Shown: one piece after another, positions 24,305 through 33,274 of the stretch | Numbering within the stretch: the stretch's first letter is position 1 | How the letters are laid out: each line of letters opens with the position of its first letter | Assembly: GCA_038226305.1 (NCBI GenBank) | Contig: JBBRQN010000018.1 | Coordinates: 1-55,427, forward strand | Length of the DNA: 55,427 bases | DNA from: JASLDZ01 sp038226305 | GTDB taxonomy: Bacteria; Pseudomonadota; Alphaproteobacteria; Caulobacterales; Caulobacteraceae | Direction of reading: 5' to 3' | Program-made: the position numbers and the translations under genes | Notes under the pieces: model-generated | The model's database searches: none | Told to the model about the DNA's origin: nothing | The model's input: only the letters and a program-made list of their open reading frames with translations

Positions 24305-24763
24305 GTGTACCTCTCCACCTTCGAGAAGCAGATGGATGCCAAGCGGCGCCTCGTGGTGCCCGCCGAATTCCGCGCGCAGACCGCCGGGCCTTTCGACGGC
24401 GTTATGTGCTTCCCCTCCATCGAGGCCGATTGTCTGGAGGCGGGGGGCCAGGCGCTGTTCGCCCAGTATCAGGCGCTCATCGAAGGCCTGCCCTTCGGAG
24501 GGGCGCTCCGTTCGTCCCTGCAGACCAGCGTCTATGGCGGCCAGCGCAGCCTGGGGTTCGATACCGCCGGCCGCATCACCCTGCCGGAAGACCTGTGCGC
24601 CCAGTTCGGCCTCACCGACTGGGTGACGGTGGTGGGCCTCGGCGACCGGTTCCAAATCTGGGAGCGCGAAGCCTTCCGAGAGCACCGCGCCCGTGCGCGC
24701 CTCGCCGCCCGCGAGGGGCTCCAGAAGCTCTACGCCCAGGCGCCGCGCGAGGCGGCAGCGTGA
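24305..24763 (+). CDS. mraZ: Transcriptional regulator MraZ
   Basis: MraZ is an AbrB-like DNA-binding protein that represses the dcw cluster from repeats in its own promoter. The 152-residue protein opens YLSTFEKQMDAKRRLVVPAEFR (2-23) and has the second repeat RSLGFDTAGRITLPEDLCAQFGL, each with the DXXXR-type loop (DAKRR and DTAGR), then VVGLGDRFQIWEREAF. The family start points to GTG 24305. The open frame extends upstream without stops, through the leader, but that part is unlike MraZ. The stop overlaps the rsmH start by 4 bases (GTGA). Confidence 0.94.
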   Translation: MYLSTFEKQMDAKRRLVVPAEFRAQTAGPFDGVMCFPSIEADCLEAGGQALFAQYQALIEGLPFGGALRSSLQTSVYGGQRSLGFDTAGRITLPEDLCAQFGLTDWVTVVGLGDRFQIWEREAFREHRARARLAAREGLQKLYAQAPREAAA

Positions 24764-25713
24764 GCGAGGCCCCGCACACGTCCGTGATGCTGCCCGAGGT
24801 GCTCGACGCCCTGGCGCCCCAGCCCGGCGAGCGGATGGTGGATGCCACCTTCGGCGCCGGCGGCTACAGCCGTGCCCTCCTCGACACGGGCGCACAGGTG
24901 CTTGCGTTCGACCGCGATCCTTCCGCCCGCGCCTTCGCCCAGCCGCTGGAAGCCACCGCCCCCGGGCGGTTCACGCTGATCCCCCGCGTATTCTCCGAAC
25001 TCGAAGAGGGCCTGGCTGACGCGGGGTGGGCGCAGGCCGGCGGAATCGTGTTCGACCTCGGCGTCTCCTCCATGCAGTTGGACCAGGCCGAGCGGGGCTT
25101 TTCCTTCATGCGCGACGGTCCCCTCGACATGCGCATGGGCGGGGAGGGGCGCACCGCCGCCGACTTCGTCAACGAGGCCGACGTGACCGAGCTGGCGCGG
25201 ATCTTCCTAACCTATGGCGAGGAGCGCAAAGCCCGCCACATCGCCAACGTGCTGGTGCGCCGCCGCGGCGAGGCCCCCTTCACCCGCACCCTCGATCTCG
25301 CCGAAGCGGTTGAGAAGGCCGTGGGCGGCCGTCGTGGCGCGCCCACCCATCCCGCCACCCGCGTGTTCCAGGCCCTGCGCATCGCCGTGAACGAGGAGCT
25401 CGCCGAGCTTGAGGCCGGCCTGCATGCGGCGGAGCGCGCCCTGGCGACGCAAGGTCGACTCGTGGTCGTCACCTTCCATTCCCTGGAGGATCGCGTGGTG
25501 AAGTCGTTCCTCACGGAGCGGGCGGGTCGCACTCCGGCCGGTTCGCGCCACCGCCCGCCCAACGAGCCAGGGCCGGAGCCCAGCTTCACCCTGCCCTACA
25601 AGCCCATGCGCGCCGCTTCGGACGAGGAGTCGAACCGCAACCCTCGCGCCCGGTCCGCCAAGCTTCGGGCTGCCGTGAGGACCGCCGCCCCCGCCTGGAG
25701 CGAGGCCGCATGA
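24760..25713 (+). CDS. rsmH: 16S rRNA m4C1402 methyltransferase RsmH (MraW)
   Basis: RsmH methylates N4 of C1402 in 16S rRNA with SAM. The 317-residue protein shows HTSVMLPEVLDAL (6-18), the SAM-binding DATFGAGGYSRALL (28-41) and AFDRDPSA (49-56), FDLGVSSMQLDQAERGFSF (98-116) and the late VTFHSLEDRVVKSFL helix. GTG 24760 overlaps the mraZ stop and lies close to the family N-terminus. The stop overlaps the ftsL ATG. The order mraZ-rsmH-ftsL is the classic start of the dcw cluster. Confidence 0.96.
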   Translation: MSEAPHTSVMLPEVLDALAPQPGERMVDATFGAGGYSRALLDTGAQVLAFDRDPSARAFAQPLEATAPGRFTLIPRVFSELEEGLADAGWAQAGGIVFDLGVSSMQLDQAERGFSFMRDGPLDMRMGGEGRTAADFVNEADVTELARIFLTYGEERKARHIANVLVRRRGEAPFTRTLDLAEAVEKAVGGRRGAPTHPATRVFQALRIAVNEELAELEAGLHAAERALATQGRLVVVTFHSLEDRVVKSFLTERAGRTPAGSRHRPPNEPGPEPSFTLPYKPMRAASDEESNRNPRARSAKLRAAVRTAAPAWSEAA

Positions 25714-26108
25714 ACGCGATGCTGACCTTCTTCCCGCGGCTGTTCGCCCGGCGCCTGCGGGGCTTCCGCGTGGTCGATCTCGGGGCGCTGGCGTGCCTCG
25801 TGGTGCTGGCCACGGGCGTCTATGCCTTCAAGGCGGACGCGGGCCGGGAAGGCTCGAGGATCAAGGACGTGGATGCCGCCATCGCCGAACAGAACCGGCA
25901 GGTACGCCTTCTGAAGGCCGAGATCGCCCATCTGGAACAGCCCGAACGCCTCGAGCACCTCGCCGGCAGCTACCTCGGCCTTAAACCCGCCGATGCCCGG
26001 CGCGAAGCCCCCGTGGATGGCCTGAGCGAACTGGCCCACCGGGTGGAGCCCGCGCACCTGTCCGTGACGGCTTCGCCGCCGGCGCCTGCCGCCGAGGTCG
26101 CCCGATGA
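25710..26108 (+). CDS. ftsL: Cell division protein FtsL
   Basis: This 132-residue bitopic protein is assigned by position and architecture, since FtsL is poorly conserved. It has a cytoplasmic basic segment (1-20, RLFARRLRGFR), one membrane helix (about 23-41, DLGALACLVVLATGVYAFK), then a periplasmic coiled coil (about 48-85, IKDVDAAIAEQNRQVRLLKAEI) with the HLEQPERLEHLAGSYLGLKP ending typical of FtsL/DivIC proteins. It would join FtsB and FtsQ to activate FtsW-FtsI. ATGA overlaps join it to rsmH before and ftsI after. Confidence 0.87.
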   Translation: MNAMLTFFPRLFARRLRGFRVVDLGALACLVVLATGVYAFKADAGREGSRIKDVDAAIAEQNRQVRLLKAEIAHLEQPERLEHLAGSYLGLKPADARREAPVDGLSELAHRVEPAHLSVTASPPAPAAEVAR

Positions 26109-27895
26109 GCCCGGTCGGCGAGCCGCTGCGCCCTAGCTTCAGCCTCGCCGCCGCCTGGCGCCGGGGTATCGCCGCCGTCTGGGGGCTGGAGGAAACCTTC
26201 CGCCGCACCCGCGAGGCCGACCGAGCGGTGGACGACAGCAAGCTGCGAATCTTCCTCGTGCTGACCCTGTTCGCCCTGGCGTTCACGTTCATCGGGGCCG
26301 AGGCCGTTCGCAAGGCCGTGTTCTCACACGTGGGCTCGACCCTCGGCGCCCCGGTGGCCGCCTACGCCCGCGCCGACCTGACAGATCGCACCGGCCGGCT
26401 TCTGGCGGTGGATCTGCCCCACTTCGGCCTCTACCTCGACAGCCGGGAAGTGTGGGAGACGGGCGAAACTCGACAGGGCCTCTTGCGCGTCCTGCCCCGC
26501 CTCTCGGGAGACCGCCTCGACAAGGCCCTGAAGTCCGGCCGCCGTGAGTTCCTCGTCGGCGCCCTGACGCCGCAGGAGAAGGATGCCGTTCACGATCTCG
26601 GCCTGCCGGGCGTGTCGTTCGAGGATGAGGCCAAGCGGGTCTATCCCCTTGGTGCGCAGGCGGCCCACCTGATCGGCTTCACCGACTCCGGCGGCGCGGG
26701 GCTGGCCGGGGCCGAGCGCGCGCTCGACCCCCGCATCCGCGAGGCTGCGGGCGGTGGCGGCTCTGTGCCCCTCGCGATGGACCTGCGGGTGCAGGGCGCC
26801 CTGGAGAACGAGCTGCGCAAATCGCTCGCCGAGTTCAGCGCCAAGGGGGCCGTCGGCATCGTGACCGACATCCAGACCGGCGAAGTGCTGGCCCTGTCGT
26901 CCCTGCCGGACTTCGACCCGAACGCCGCCGGAGCCGCCGACCCCGCCTCGATGACCAACCGCGCCGCCGCGTCGGTGTTCGAGATGGGCTCGACCTTCAA
27001 GATGTTCACCTTCGCCGCAGCGCTGGATTCGGGCGCGGCCAACATGGCCACCGCCTTCGAGGTGAGCCAGCCGCTGGTGATCGGTAACTCTGCCCCGATC
27101 CACGACTTCCACCCCGAGAAGGGCCTCCTGGCCCTGCCGGACATCTTCGACCGTTCCTCCAACATCGGCACCGCCAAGCTGGCACTGTCGGCCGGGTCGC
27201 CGGTAATCGAGCGCTATTTCAAGAGCTTCGGCCTGTTTGCTCCGGCGCCCATCGAGCTCGCCGAGTCGGCCCGCCCACTCGTGCCGCGAGACTGGAGCCC
27301 GGCCAACATGGCGCGAATCTCCTTCGGCCAGTCGGTGGCGGTGACGCCCCTGAACGTGGCGGCGGCCGTGGGTGCCCTGATGAACGGCGGCACCTACGTG
27401 CCTCTCACCGTCGTGCGACGCGACCCCGGTGCCGTGGTGCCCACCCGGCGGGTGATCTCGGAAGAGACCTCGCGGCACATGCTCGACCTGATGCGAGACA
27501 ACGTGGCCAGCCCGCACGGCTCCGGCGGCCATGCCGATGCCTTCGGCCTGCGCGTCGGGGGCAAGACCGGCTCGGCCCAGAAGGCCTCGGGCGGCGTCTA
27601 CATGAAGAACGCGGTGGTCACCTCCTTTGCGGCGGTGTTCCCCACCGATGGGCCGATGACCGCCAGGCGCTACCTCGTGTTCGTGCTGATGGACGAGCCG
27701 CAGGCCACGCCCAAGACCTTCGGCTTCCACACCGCGGGCTGGAACTCCGCGGTCGTGGCCGGCCGGGTGATCGATCGCATCGCTCCGTTCCTCAACGTAA
27801 AGCGCGTCGCGACGGCCCCCCTGGCGACCGCCGCCGGGCATGGCCCGTCGACGGCCGTCACGGTCGATCCCAGCGGCGAAGACCTGGCGCGGTGA
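26105..27895 (+). CDS. ftsI: Septal peptidoglycan transpeptidase FtsI (PBP3)
   Basis: FtsI cross-links septal peptidoglycan with FtsW. The 596-residue protein has a cytoplasmic N-terminus (1-45), one membrane helix (about 47-66), a dimerisation or pedestal domain (RADLTDRTGRLLAVDLP at 89-105), and the transpeptidase domain with nucleophile Ser296 in MGSTFK, SSN at 351-353 and KTG at 487-489 (VGGKTGSAQK). A short polar tail follows. ATGA links it to ftsL, and its TGA overlaps the GTG of murE. All three penicillin-binding motifs are intact. Confidence 0.96.
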   Translation: MSPVGEPLRPSFSLAAAWRRGIAAVWGLEETFRRTREADRAVDDSKLRIFLVLTLFALAFTFIGAEAVRKAVFSHVGSTLGAPVAAYARADLTDRTGRLLAVDLPHFGLYLDSREVWETGETRQGLLRVLPRLSGDRLDKALKSGRREFLVGALTPQEKDAVHDLGLPGVSFEDEAKRVYPLGAQAAHLIGFTDSGGAGLAGAERALDPRIREAAGGGGSVPLAMDLRVQGALENELRKSLAEFSAKGAVGIVTDIQTGEVLALSSLPDFDPNAAGAADPASMTNRAAASVFEMGSTFKMFTFAAALDSGAANMATAFEVSQPLVIGNSAPIHDFHPEKGLLALPDIFDRSSNIGTAKLALSAGSPVIERYFKSFGLFAPAPIELAESARPLVPRDWSPANMARISFGQSVAVTPLNVAAAVGALMNGGTYVPLTVVRRDPGAVVPTRRVISEETSRHMLDLMRDNVASPHGSGGHADAFGLRVGGKTGSAQKASGGVYMKNAVVTSFAAVFPTDGPMTARRYLVFVLMDEPQATPKTFGFHTAGWNSAVVAGRVIDRIAPFLNVKRVATAPLATAAGHGPSTAVTVDPSGEDLAR

Positions 27896-29352
27896 CCCTG
27901 CGGCTGTCCGATCTGGTCGGGGGGGCGCCCGTGGGCGGCGATCCTGCGATCACGGGCGTCACGGCCGACAGCCGCAGGGTGGCCCCCGGTTTCCTCTTCG
28001 CGGCCCTGCCGGGGACGGCGGTGGACGGATCCGCCTTCGTGCCCAACGCCCTCACCTCGGGCGCCGCAGCGATCCTCTCCGCCAAGCCCCTGCCGCTGGT
28101 GGATGTGTCGGTCGTCGTGGCGAGCGATGTGCGGCGCGCCTACGCCCAGGCTGCCGTCGCGTTTCACGGGGCGCCGCCCAGGGTGTGCGTGGCGGTCACC
28201 GGCACCAACGGCAAGACCTCGGTGGCGGTGTTCTGCCGCCAGTTGTTTGCGGCCCTCGGCCATGTGAGCGCCAGCCTCGGCACCCTGGGTGTCACCGTCT
28301 CGCGCCCCGGTGCTGCGGACGAGACCCTCTCCGGCCCCGGCCTCACCACGCCCGATGCGGGCGAACTGGCACGGGTGGCGGCCGACCTTGCCCGGCGGGG
28401 CGTGACCCATCTGGCGCTCGAAGCTTCCAGCCACGGGCTGGATCAGCGTCGCCTGGACGGGCTGACGCTGAAGGCCGCGGCCTTCACGAACCTCAGCCAG
28501 GATCACCTCGACTATCACGGCGACATGGCCGCCTATCGCGCCGCCAAGCTGCGCCTGTTCGACACCCTCCTGCCGACCGGTGCGCCTGCTGTGATCAACG
28601 CCGATGCCGCTGATGCGCCCGCCTTCGCCCGTGCCGCCGTGCGGGCAGGCTCGCCGGTGATGACTGTGGGCGAGACGGGCGGGCTTCTTCGCCTGCTGGA
28701 CTGCACGCCCACGGGCGACGGCCAGCGTCTGCGGATCGTCGCCAACGCCGAGGAGATCGAGGTCGACCTGCCGCTGGCTGGCGCGTTCCAGGCCTCCAAC
28801 GCCCTGGTGGCGGCAGGGCTCTGCATCGCTACGGGTGAACGCCCTTCCGAAGTCGTGGAGGCGTTGGCAGGCCTCAAGGGTGCGCCGGGCCGGCTACAGC
28901 ACGTGGGCGCGGGCCCCCGGGGCGGAGAGGCCTATGTGGATTTCGCCCACACGCCTGACGGGCTGAAGACGGTGCTGGAGTCTCTGCGCCGGCACACCCG
29001 CGGCCGGCTGATCGTCGTGTTCGGCGCGGGCGGCGACCGGGATCGCGCCAAGCGCCCGCTGATGGCGGCGGCGGCCGCGGCCCTGGCCGACCTCGTGATC
29101 GTGACCGACGACAACCCCCGCAGCGAAGACCCCGCCGCCATCCGCGCCGAGGTGCTGGCAGGCGCCCCGAACGCGCGGGACGGGGGCGACCGCCGTTCCG
29201 CCATCCGCCAGGGCGTCGAGGCCATGCGCGAAGGCGACGTGCTGGTGGTGGCGGGCAAGGGCCACGAGCAGGGCCAGACCATCGCGGGCGTGATCCACCC
29301 CTTCGACGACGTGACCGAGCTTTCCAGGGCGCTGGAGGCGGCGCATGTCTGA
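27892..29352 (+). CDS. murE: UDP-MurNAc-tripeptide synthetase MurE (meso-diaminopimelate adding)
   Basis: MurE adds the third amino acid to UDP-MurNAc-L-Ala-D-Glu. The 486-residue ligase shows TADSRRVAPGFLFAALPG (24-41), the ATP-binding VTGTNGKTS (102-110), LALEASSHGLDQRRL, FTNLSQDHLDYHG with the Mg-binding His (197-209), and the DNPR motif (406-409), which marks meso-diaminopimelate rather than lysine as substrate. GTG 27892 overlaps the ftsI stop (GTGA). The 3' end overlaps murF by 8 bases. Confidence 0.96.
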   Translation: MTLRLSDLVGGAPVGGDPAITGVTADSRRVAPGFLFAALPGTAVDGSAFVPNALTSGAAAILSAKPLPLVDVSVVVASDVRRAYAQAAVAFHGAPPRVCVAVTGTNGKTSVAVFCRQLFAALGHVSASLGTLGVTVSRPGAADETLSGPGLTTPDAGELARVAADLARRGVTHLALEASSHGLDQRRLDGLTLKAAAFTNLSQDHLDYHGDMAAYRAAKLRLFDTLLPTGAPAVINADAADAPAFARAAVRAGSPVMTVGETGGLLRLLDCTPTGDGQRLRIVANAEEIEVDLPLAGAFQASNALVAAGLCIATGERPSEVVEALAGLKGAPGRLQHVGAGPRGGEAYVDFAHTPDGLKTVLESLRRHTRGRLIVVFGAGGDRDRAKRPLMAAAAAALADLVIVTDDNPRSEDPAAIRAEVLAGAPNARDGGDRRSAIRQGVEAMREGDVLVVAGKGHEQGQTIAGVIHPFDDVTELSRALEAAHV

Positions 29353-30730
29353 CGCGGCCCTGTGGACCTCCGACGAGATCATTGCCGCGACCGGCGGCTC
29401 GCTATCCGGCACAGCATTCGCCGCGACGGGCGTGACGTTCGACTCCCGTGAGGTGTTGCCAGGCGATCTCATCGTCGCCCTCGCCGGAGAGCGCGACGGG
29501 CACGATTTCATTCCGAAGGCCTTGGGGATGGGCGCCGCGGGCGTTCTAGCGAGCCGAGCCCCCGAGGGTGGTTCGGCGGTGTTGGTGCCAGACACGCTGC
29601 GGGCGCTCGAAAAGCTGGGCGTCGCCGCCCGCGACCGGGCTCCGGCGCGGCGGGCGGCCGTCACCGGTTCGGTGGGCAAGACCAGCGTCACCCAGGCGAT
29701 CGCGGCGGCGCTGCATCTGGCGGGGCACGGCCACAGCTCGGTGAAGAGCTTCAACAACCACATCGGCGTGCCGCTCACCCTCGCCCGCATGCCCCGCGAC
29801 ACGCAGCGGGCGGTGTTCGAGATCGGCATGAATCACGCGGGCGAGATCGGGCCACTTTCCCAGTTCGTGGCTCCGCACGTGGCGGTGATCACCACGGTCG
29901 GCCCCGTCCACATCGAGAATTTCAGCGACGGCGAGGCCGGCGTCGCCCGCGCCAAGGCCGAGGTCTTCGAGGGGCTGGCGCCGGGCGGAGCCGCCGTGCT
30001 GAACGCCGACGATCGCTGGTCTCCGCTCCTACGCGATGCAGCCCTGGCGAAGGGCGGGCGGGTGCTGACATTTGGAGTGGGGGCCGAGTGCGACGCGCGG
30101 CTCCTCGCCTCGACCCACGAGGGGGAGGGGCGGTTTCGTGGCGTTTTGAACGGCCGCGAGATCCTCATCGTCACGCCGCAATCCGGGGCCCACTGGGGCC
30201 ATAACGGGCTCGCGGTCTTGCTGGCGCTGGGCGAGCTCGGCGTTTCGGTCGAGACGGGCCTGCAGGCGCTGGCGGCCTATGCGCCCCTCACCGGGCGCGG
30301 CGCTGAATTCGCGCTGCACCTCCCGGGTGGCACGGCCGCGCTGATCGACGAAAGCTACAACGCCAACCCGATCTCCATGCGCGCCGCCCTCGCCACGCTG
30401 GGCCGCCGCGAGGGTCGCCGGATCGCCGTGCTGACCGACATGCTGGAGCTGGGGCCGGACGGCGGCAAGATGCACGCCGATCTCGCGCAGGCCGCAGATG
30501 TTGCCGGCGTGGCGCGGGTGTTCACCGCCGGCCCCCTGATGCGCCACCTGGATCAGGCCCTGCCAGCCGCGCTTCGGGGCGGATGGGCAGAGACCGCCGC
30601 GGAACTGGCACCGCTCGTGCAGGCCGAGCTTCGCCGTGGCGATGTGGTGATGGTCAAGGGCTCGAACGGGTCCAAGGCTTCGGCCGTCGTCGCCGCGCTG
30701 AAGACGGCGTTCGGGGAAGGGGCGGGCTGA
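29345..30730 (+). CDS. murF: UDP-MurNAc-tripeptide--D-Ala-D-Ala ligase MurF
   Basis: MurF completes the UDP-MurNAc-pentapeptide by adding D-Ala-D-Ala. The 461-residue protein shows FDSREVLPGDLIVALAGERDGHDF (32-55), the P-loop VTGSVGKTSVT (106-116), SFNNHIGVPLTLARMP, EIGMNHAGEIGPLSQ, IDESYNANPISMRAAL, and the C-terminal VLTDMLELGPDGGKMHADLA. The start lies 8 bases inside murE. The stop shares one base with the mraY ATG. It receives its dipeptide from the Ddl encoded downstream. Confidence 0.96.
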   Translation: MSDAALWTSDEIIAATGGSLSGTAFAATGVTFDSREVLPGDLIVALAGERDGHDFIPKALGMGAAGVLASRAPEGGSAVLVPDTLRALEKLGVAARDRAPARRAAVTGSVGKTSVTQAIAAALHLAGHGHSSVKSFNNHIGVPLTLARMPRDTQRAVFEIGMNHAGEIGPLSQFVAPHVAVITTVGPVHIENFSDGEAGVARAKAEVFEGLAPGGAAVLNADDRWSPLLRDAALAKGGRVLTFGVGAECDARLLASTHEGEGRFRGVLNGREILIVTPQSGAHWGHNGLAVLLALGELGVSVETGLQALAAYAPLTGRGAEFALHLPGGTAALIDESYNANPISMRAALATLGRREGRRIAVLTDMLELGPDGGKMHADLAQAADVAGVARVFTAGPLMRHLDQALPAALRGGWAETAAELAPLVQAELRRGDVVMVKGSNGSKASAVVAALKTAFGEGAG

Positions 30731-31842
30731 TGCTGTATCTGTTGTGGCAGTGGCTGGAGGGCGGACGGCACCACGTGCCGATCCTGAACCTCCTGCACTA
30801 TCTCACCTTCCGCACCGGAATGGGCTTGGCGACGGGGCAGCTGGTGGCGGTGGCCATGGGCAGCCGCTTCATCCGCTGGATGCGTTCGCGACAGGGCAAG
30901 GGCCAGCCGATCCGCGCCGACGGGGTGGCGCGCCACGTGATCGAGAAGGCGGGCACGCCCACGATGGGCGGCTTCATGATCCTGGCGGGCCTCGTGGTCG
31001 GCACGCTGATCTGGGCCGACCTGTCGAACCTCTACGTCTGGGTCGTCTTGATGGTGACCACGGGCTATGGCGCGCTGGGGTTCCTGGACGACTACGAGAA
31101 GGTCACCAAGCAGACCACGGCGGGGGTTTCGGGCCGGATGAAGCTCGCCATCCAGTTCGTGATCGCGCTCGCGGCCACGCTCCTCGTGGTGATCTTCGGC
31201 GCGCACTCGCCGGAGTCGAACGCCTTCCCGACCTCGCTGGCGGTGCCGGCGTTCAAGAACCTCCTCATCGATCTCGGCTGGTTCTACGTGAGCTTCGGCA
31301 TGGTGGTGATCGTGGGCGCGTCGAACGCCGTGAACCTCACCGATGGGCTCGACGGGCTGGCCATTGTGCCGGTGATGATCGCCGCCGGAGCCTTCGGACT
31401 GATCGCCTACCTCGTGGGCAACTACGTCTTCGCCCAGTATCTGCAGGTTCACTTCGTGCCGGGCGCTGGCGAGCTGGCGGTCCTGTGCGGTAGCCTGATC
31501 GGGGCCGGAATGGGCTTCCTCTGGTACAACGCCCCGCCCGCCAAGATCTTCATGGGCGACACCGGGTCGTTGGCCCTGGGCGGGTGCCTGGGCGCCATCG
31601 CCATCTGCACCAAGCACGAGATCGTGCTGGCGATCATCGGCGGCCTGTTCGTGGCCGAGGCGCTCTCGGTGATGATCCAGGTCGCCTACTACAAGCGCAC
31701 CAAGAAGCGCATCTTCCTGATGGCGCCCATCCATCACCACTTCGAGAAGCTGGGCTGGGCCGAGACCGAGGTGGTGATCCGGTTCTGGATCGTCTCCATC
31801 GTGCTGGCCCTCATCGGCCTGGCCACCCTGAAGCTGCGATGA
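30730..31842 (+). CDS. mraY: Phospho-MurNAc-pentapeptide transferase MraY
   Basis: MraY makes lipid I by moving phospho-MurNAc-pentapeptide to undecaprenyl phosphate at the inner membrane. The 370-residue protein has about ten helices, and the motifs KAGTPTMGGFMI (73-84), GFLDDYEKVTKQ with the catalytic Asp pair (117-128), NLTDGLDGLA, and MGDTGSLALGG. The HHHFEKLG motif falls in the loop near residue 335. ATG 30730 follows murF with a one-base overlap. It is distinct from the WecA-like paralogue at 11341. Confidence 0.97.
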   Translation: MLYLLWQWLEGGRHHVPILNLLHYLTFRTGMGLATGQLVAVAMGSRFIRWMRSRQGKGQPIRADGVARHVIEKAGTPTMGGFMILAGLVVGTLIWADLSNLYVWVVLMVTTGYGALGFLDDYEKVTKQTTAGVSGRMKLAIQFVIALAATLLVVIFGAHSPESNAFPTSLAVPAFKNLLIDLGWFYVSFGMVVIVGASNAVNLTDGLDGLAIVPVMIAAGAFGLIAYLVGNYVFAQYLQVHFVPGAGELAVLCGSLIGAGMGFLWYNAPPAKIFMGDTGSLALGGCLGAIAICTKHEIVLAIIGGLFVAEALSVMIQVAYYKRTKKRIFLMAPIHHHFEKLGWAETEVVIRFWIVSIVLALIGLATLKLR

Positions 31843-31858
31843 CCGCCGTGGCCTCCAC

Positions 31859-33274
31859 ATGATCCGGGTGCGCGGCTTCGACGGCAGGCGGGTGGCCGTC
31901 TTCGGCCTCGCCCGCTCCGGGCTGACGGCCGCGCGCGCGCTGATGGCCGGCGATGCCCACGTGGTGGGCTGGGACGATTCCGAAGCCGGCAGGGCCGCCG
32001 CCACGGCGGAGGGCATCCCCCTGGAAGACCTCAGCACCGCCGACTGGTCGACCTTCGCCGCCCTTTGCCTCTCACCGGGCGTGCCGCTCACCCACCCCGT
32101 GCCGCACTGGACCGTGCAACGTGCCCGGGAGGCGGGTGTCGAGATTCTCGGCGACGTGGAGCTCTTCGCCCGCACCGTGAATGCCTGCCCGGAGTGGAAG
32201 CGTCCCAAGGTGGCCGCCATCACCGGCACGAACGGCAAGTCGACCACCACGGCCCTCCTCGCCCACATCCTGAACAGCGCCGGCAAGGACGCGCGGGTGG
32301 GGGGCAACATCGGCGCTGGCGTTCTGGGCCTGGAGGACATGCATGGGGGCGCGGTCTACGTGCTTGAGCTTTCCAGCTACCAGCTCGACCTCACGTCGAG
32401 CCTGAAGCCCGATGCGGCGGTCCTGCTCAACATCAGCCCGGATCACCTCGAGCGGCACGGCGACATGACGGGCTACATCGAAGCCAAGCGCCGCATCTTC
32501 CTGAACCAGGGCAGAGGCGACACCGCCGTGATCGGCGTGGACGACGCCATCGGGCAGCGCCTCTGCACCGAGCTTCTGGCCGCGAACCGGCGCACCATCA
32601 CCCCCATCTCCGCGGGTCGGGCGATGGGCCGGGGCGTCTATGCGATCCAGGGCGTTCTGTACGACGCCACGGGTGACCGCTCAGTGGAGGTGGCCGACCT
32701 CACCCAGGCCAAGGGCCTGCCTGGACGCCACAACCAGCAGAACGCCGCCGCCGCCTATGCCGCCGCCATCGCACTCGGCGTCAACAGCATGGATGCCGTG
32801 GCCGCGATCGACAGCTTCGGCGGGCTCGCCCACCGGATGGAAGATGTGGGCTCGGTCGGCGCGGTGCGCTTCGTGAACGATTCCAAGGCCACCAATGCCG
32901 ACGCCGCCCGTCAGGCCATGAGCACCATCCCGCGCTTCTTCTGGATCGCGGGGGGTCGCGCCAAGTCGGACGGGATAGCCCCCCTGGCCGACCTCTTCCC
33001 GAGGGTGCAGCGCGCCTACCTGATCGGCGAGTCGGCCCAGGCCTTCGCTGCCGAGATCGGCGATGCGGCCCCGGTGACCCTGAGCGGCACGATCGATCAG
33101 GCCGTCGCCGATGCATTCGCCGACGCTGCGGCGAGCGGCCAGCCGGCCGTGATCCTTCTCAGTCCCGCCTGCGCCAGCTTCGACCAGTTCCCGGATTTCG
33201 AGGTGCGCGGCGACGCCTTCCGGGCCGCGGTCCAGGCCTTGGCGGCCAGCGAACCCGCCCGCGCCGCCGGCTGA
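31859..33274 (+). CDS. murD: UDP-MurNAc-L-Ala--D-Glu ligase MurD
   Basis: MurD adds D-glutamate to UDP-MurNAc-L-Ala. The 471-residue protein has the Rossmann-like N-terminus VAVFGLARSGLTAARAL (12-28), the ATP site ITGTNGKSTTT (121-131), VYVLELSSYQLDLTSSLKPD, LNISPDHLERHGDM, and GLAHRMEDVG-VRFVNDSKATNADAA of the C-terminal domain. It starts 16 bases after mraY. Its TGA abuts, with no spacer, the stop codon of the minus-strand coq4 gene. Confidence 0.96.
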   Translation: MIRVRGFDGRRVAVFGLARSGLTAARALMAGDAHVVGWDDSEAGRAAATAEGIPLEDLSTADWSTFAALCLSPGVPLTHPVPHWTVQRAREAGVEILGDVELFARTVNACPEWKRPKVAAITGTNGKSTTTALLAHILNSAGKDARVGGNIGAGVLGLEDMHGGAVYVLELSSYQLDLTSSLKPDAAVLLNISPDHLERHGDMTGYIEAKRRIFLNQGRGDTAVIGVDDAIGQRLCTELLAANRRTITPISAGRAMGRGVYAIQGVLYDATGDRSVEVADLTQAKGLPGRHNQQNAAAAYAAAIALGVNSMDAVAAIDSFGGLAHRMEDVGSVGAVRFVNDSKATNADAARQAMSTIPRFFWIAGGRAKSDGIAPLADLFPRVQRAYLIGESAQAFAAEIGDAAPVTLSGTIDQAVADAFADAAASGQPAVILLSPACASFDQFPDFEVRGDAFRAAVQALAASEPARAAG